Assembly (NCBI GenBank): GCA_036986135.1
Contig: BTQZ01000040.1
Coordinates: 1 to 22,583, forward strand
Length of the DNA: 22,583 nt
Direction: 5' to 3'
Origin: JADFRG01 sp036986135
GTDB taxonomy: Bacteria; Chloroflexota; Anaerolineae; Anaerolineales; E44-bin32
Part shown: positions 22,197 through 22,583 of the stretch, piece after piece
How the letters are laid out: each line of letters starts with the position of its first letter
How positions within the stretch are numbered: the stretch's first letter is position 1
Translations under genes and position numbers: made by a program
Notes under the pieces: model-generated
Told to the model about the DNA's origin: nothing
Seen by the model: the letters and a program-made list of their open reading frames with translations, nothing else
Databases searched by the model: none

Positions 22197-22583
22197 AGGT
22201 CGGATAGCCGATGATCTGAGTCCTCCAGAGCAAGAAGATGGGCAAGATCGGGATGTATGGAAGCCAGTGCCTCAAGGTGAGCCTGAGCCGCGCGCCCCTT
22301 GTCGCGGCTGCCTCCGCCACGGTCCAGTAGATCAGCAGCGGCCGCAGCAATTCCAACCCAAAGTAGTACTCGATGCTGAGCAAACTGTAGAGCGCGCCCG
22401 CGATAGAAAGGACCGTCCAAAGCACGCGATGCTTCGGATGCCGAATCGCCCGCACCATGAGGCCCAGTAGAAGCCCAGCCAGGGGATCAAGAGGCCGAAG
22501 GCCAGGATCGCCACGCCCAGCAACACGAGCGGGTGAAACCACTCGTGGTCCAGCCAGGTCCTTATGCGATTGGTTCTTGCGCT
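22075..22583 (-). pseudogene. N-terminal membrane part of the same split gene, frame-shifted
   Basis: The minus strand enters from outside the window with W-F-H-P-L-V-L-L-G-V-A-I-L-A-F-G-L-L-I-P-W-L-G-F-Y-W in one frame. Near 22455-22472 the sensible protein jumps to the next frame: H-P-K-H-R-V-L-W-T-V-L-S-I-A-G-A-L-Y, then E-Y-Y-F-G-L-E-L-L-R-P-L-L-I-Y-W, W-L-P-Y-I-P-I-L and Y-P-T-Y-E-P-T-L-L. Near 22165-22195 it must return to the first frame to reach the soluble domain. The first shift equals one lost base and the second one gained base (or equivalents). In the family as I recall it, a long block of further membrane helices lies between P-T-Y-E-P and the Q-Q-V-R-Y-A-T region, so an internal deletion is likely here. 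A sequencing or assembly error is the alternative. Confidence 0.6.

Overview
The window looks like Chloroflexota DNA, probably Anaerolineae-like. This is inferred from protein style, not from any marker gene. Secreted proteins carry a short F-L-P-hydrophobic-Arg tail, a beta-helix protein ends in a WWG/NP-rich C-terminus, and the polysaccharide genes resemble those I remember from that phylum. GC content is moderately high. No rRNA, tRNA, IS element or CRISPR array was seen.

Left part (1-4673). The plus strand starts inside the C-terminus of a family-5 solute-binding lipoprotein or secreted protein. A secreted beta-helix protein follows, built from four near-identical repeats of about 177-179 residues. 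A small orphan cupredoxin without a signal peptide lies on the minus strand. Next is a zinc-ribbon SAM methyltransferase on the plus strand.

Central and right part (4729-21209), all minus strand. This is a cell-surface polysaccharide cluster, described here in transcription order from the right. A small membrane protein with a Cys-containing duplicated tail is followed by a large GT-C-like membrane protein, an ABC-2 permease, and a short Wzt/TagH-type ATPase. Then come rfbC, rfbB, rfbA and rfbD, which make dTDP-L-rhamnose from glucose-1-phosphate, and a methyltransferase with a coiled-coil tail. Most junctions overlap (ATGA, GTGA, TGATG) or are under 40 bases, so this is very likely one operon of nine genes. 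After a 180-base gap come a three-domain glycosyltransferase (PqqD-like, GT2, GT4), a GT4 enzyme, and a secreted two-module protein coupled to it by ATGA. After another 136 bases comes a two-domain GT2. The reading is rhamnose-containing glycan synthesis in the cytoplasm and export through an ABC transporter. No initiating phosphoglycosyltransferase, ligase, flippase or polymerase is visible, so the locus is not complete here.

Right edge (21309-22583). A multi-pass membrane protein gene is split over two frames and probably lacks an internal segment. It is likely a decayed gene or a sequence/assembly error, and it runs off the window.

The most unusual items are the shared IFLP-type tail, the near-identical beta-helix repeats, the PqqD-GT2-GT4 fusion, the methyltransferase/coiled-coil protein that may be a WbdD-like chain terminator, and the secreted carbohydrate-binding-like protein translationally coupled to a glycosyltransferase.
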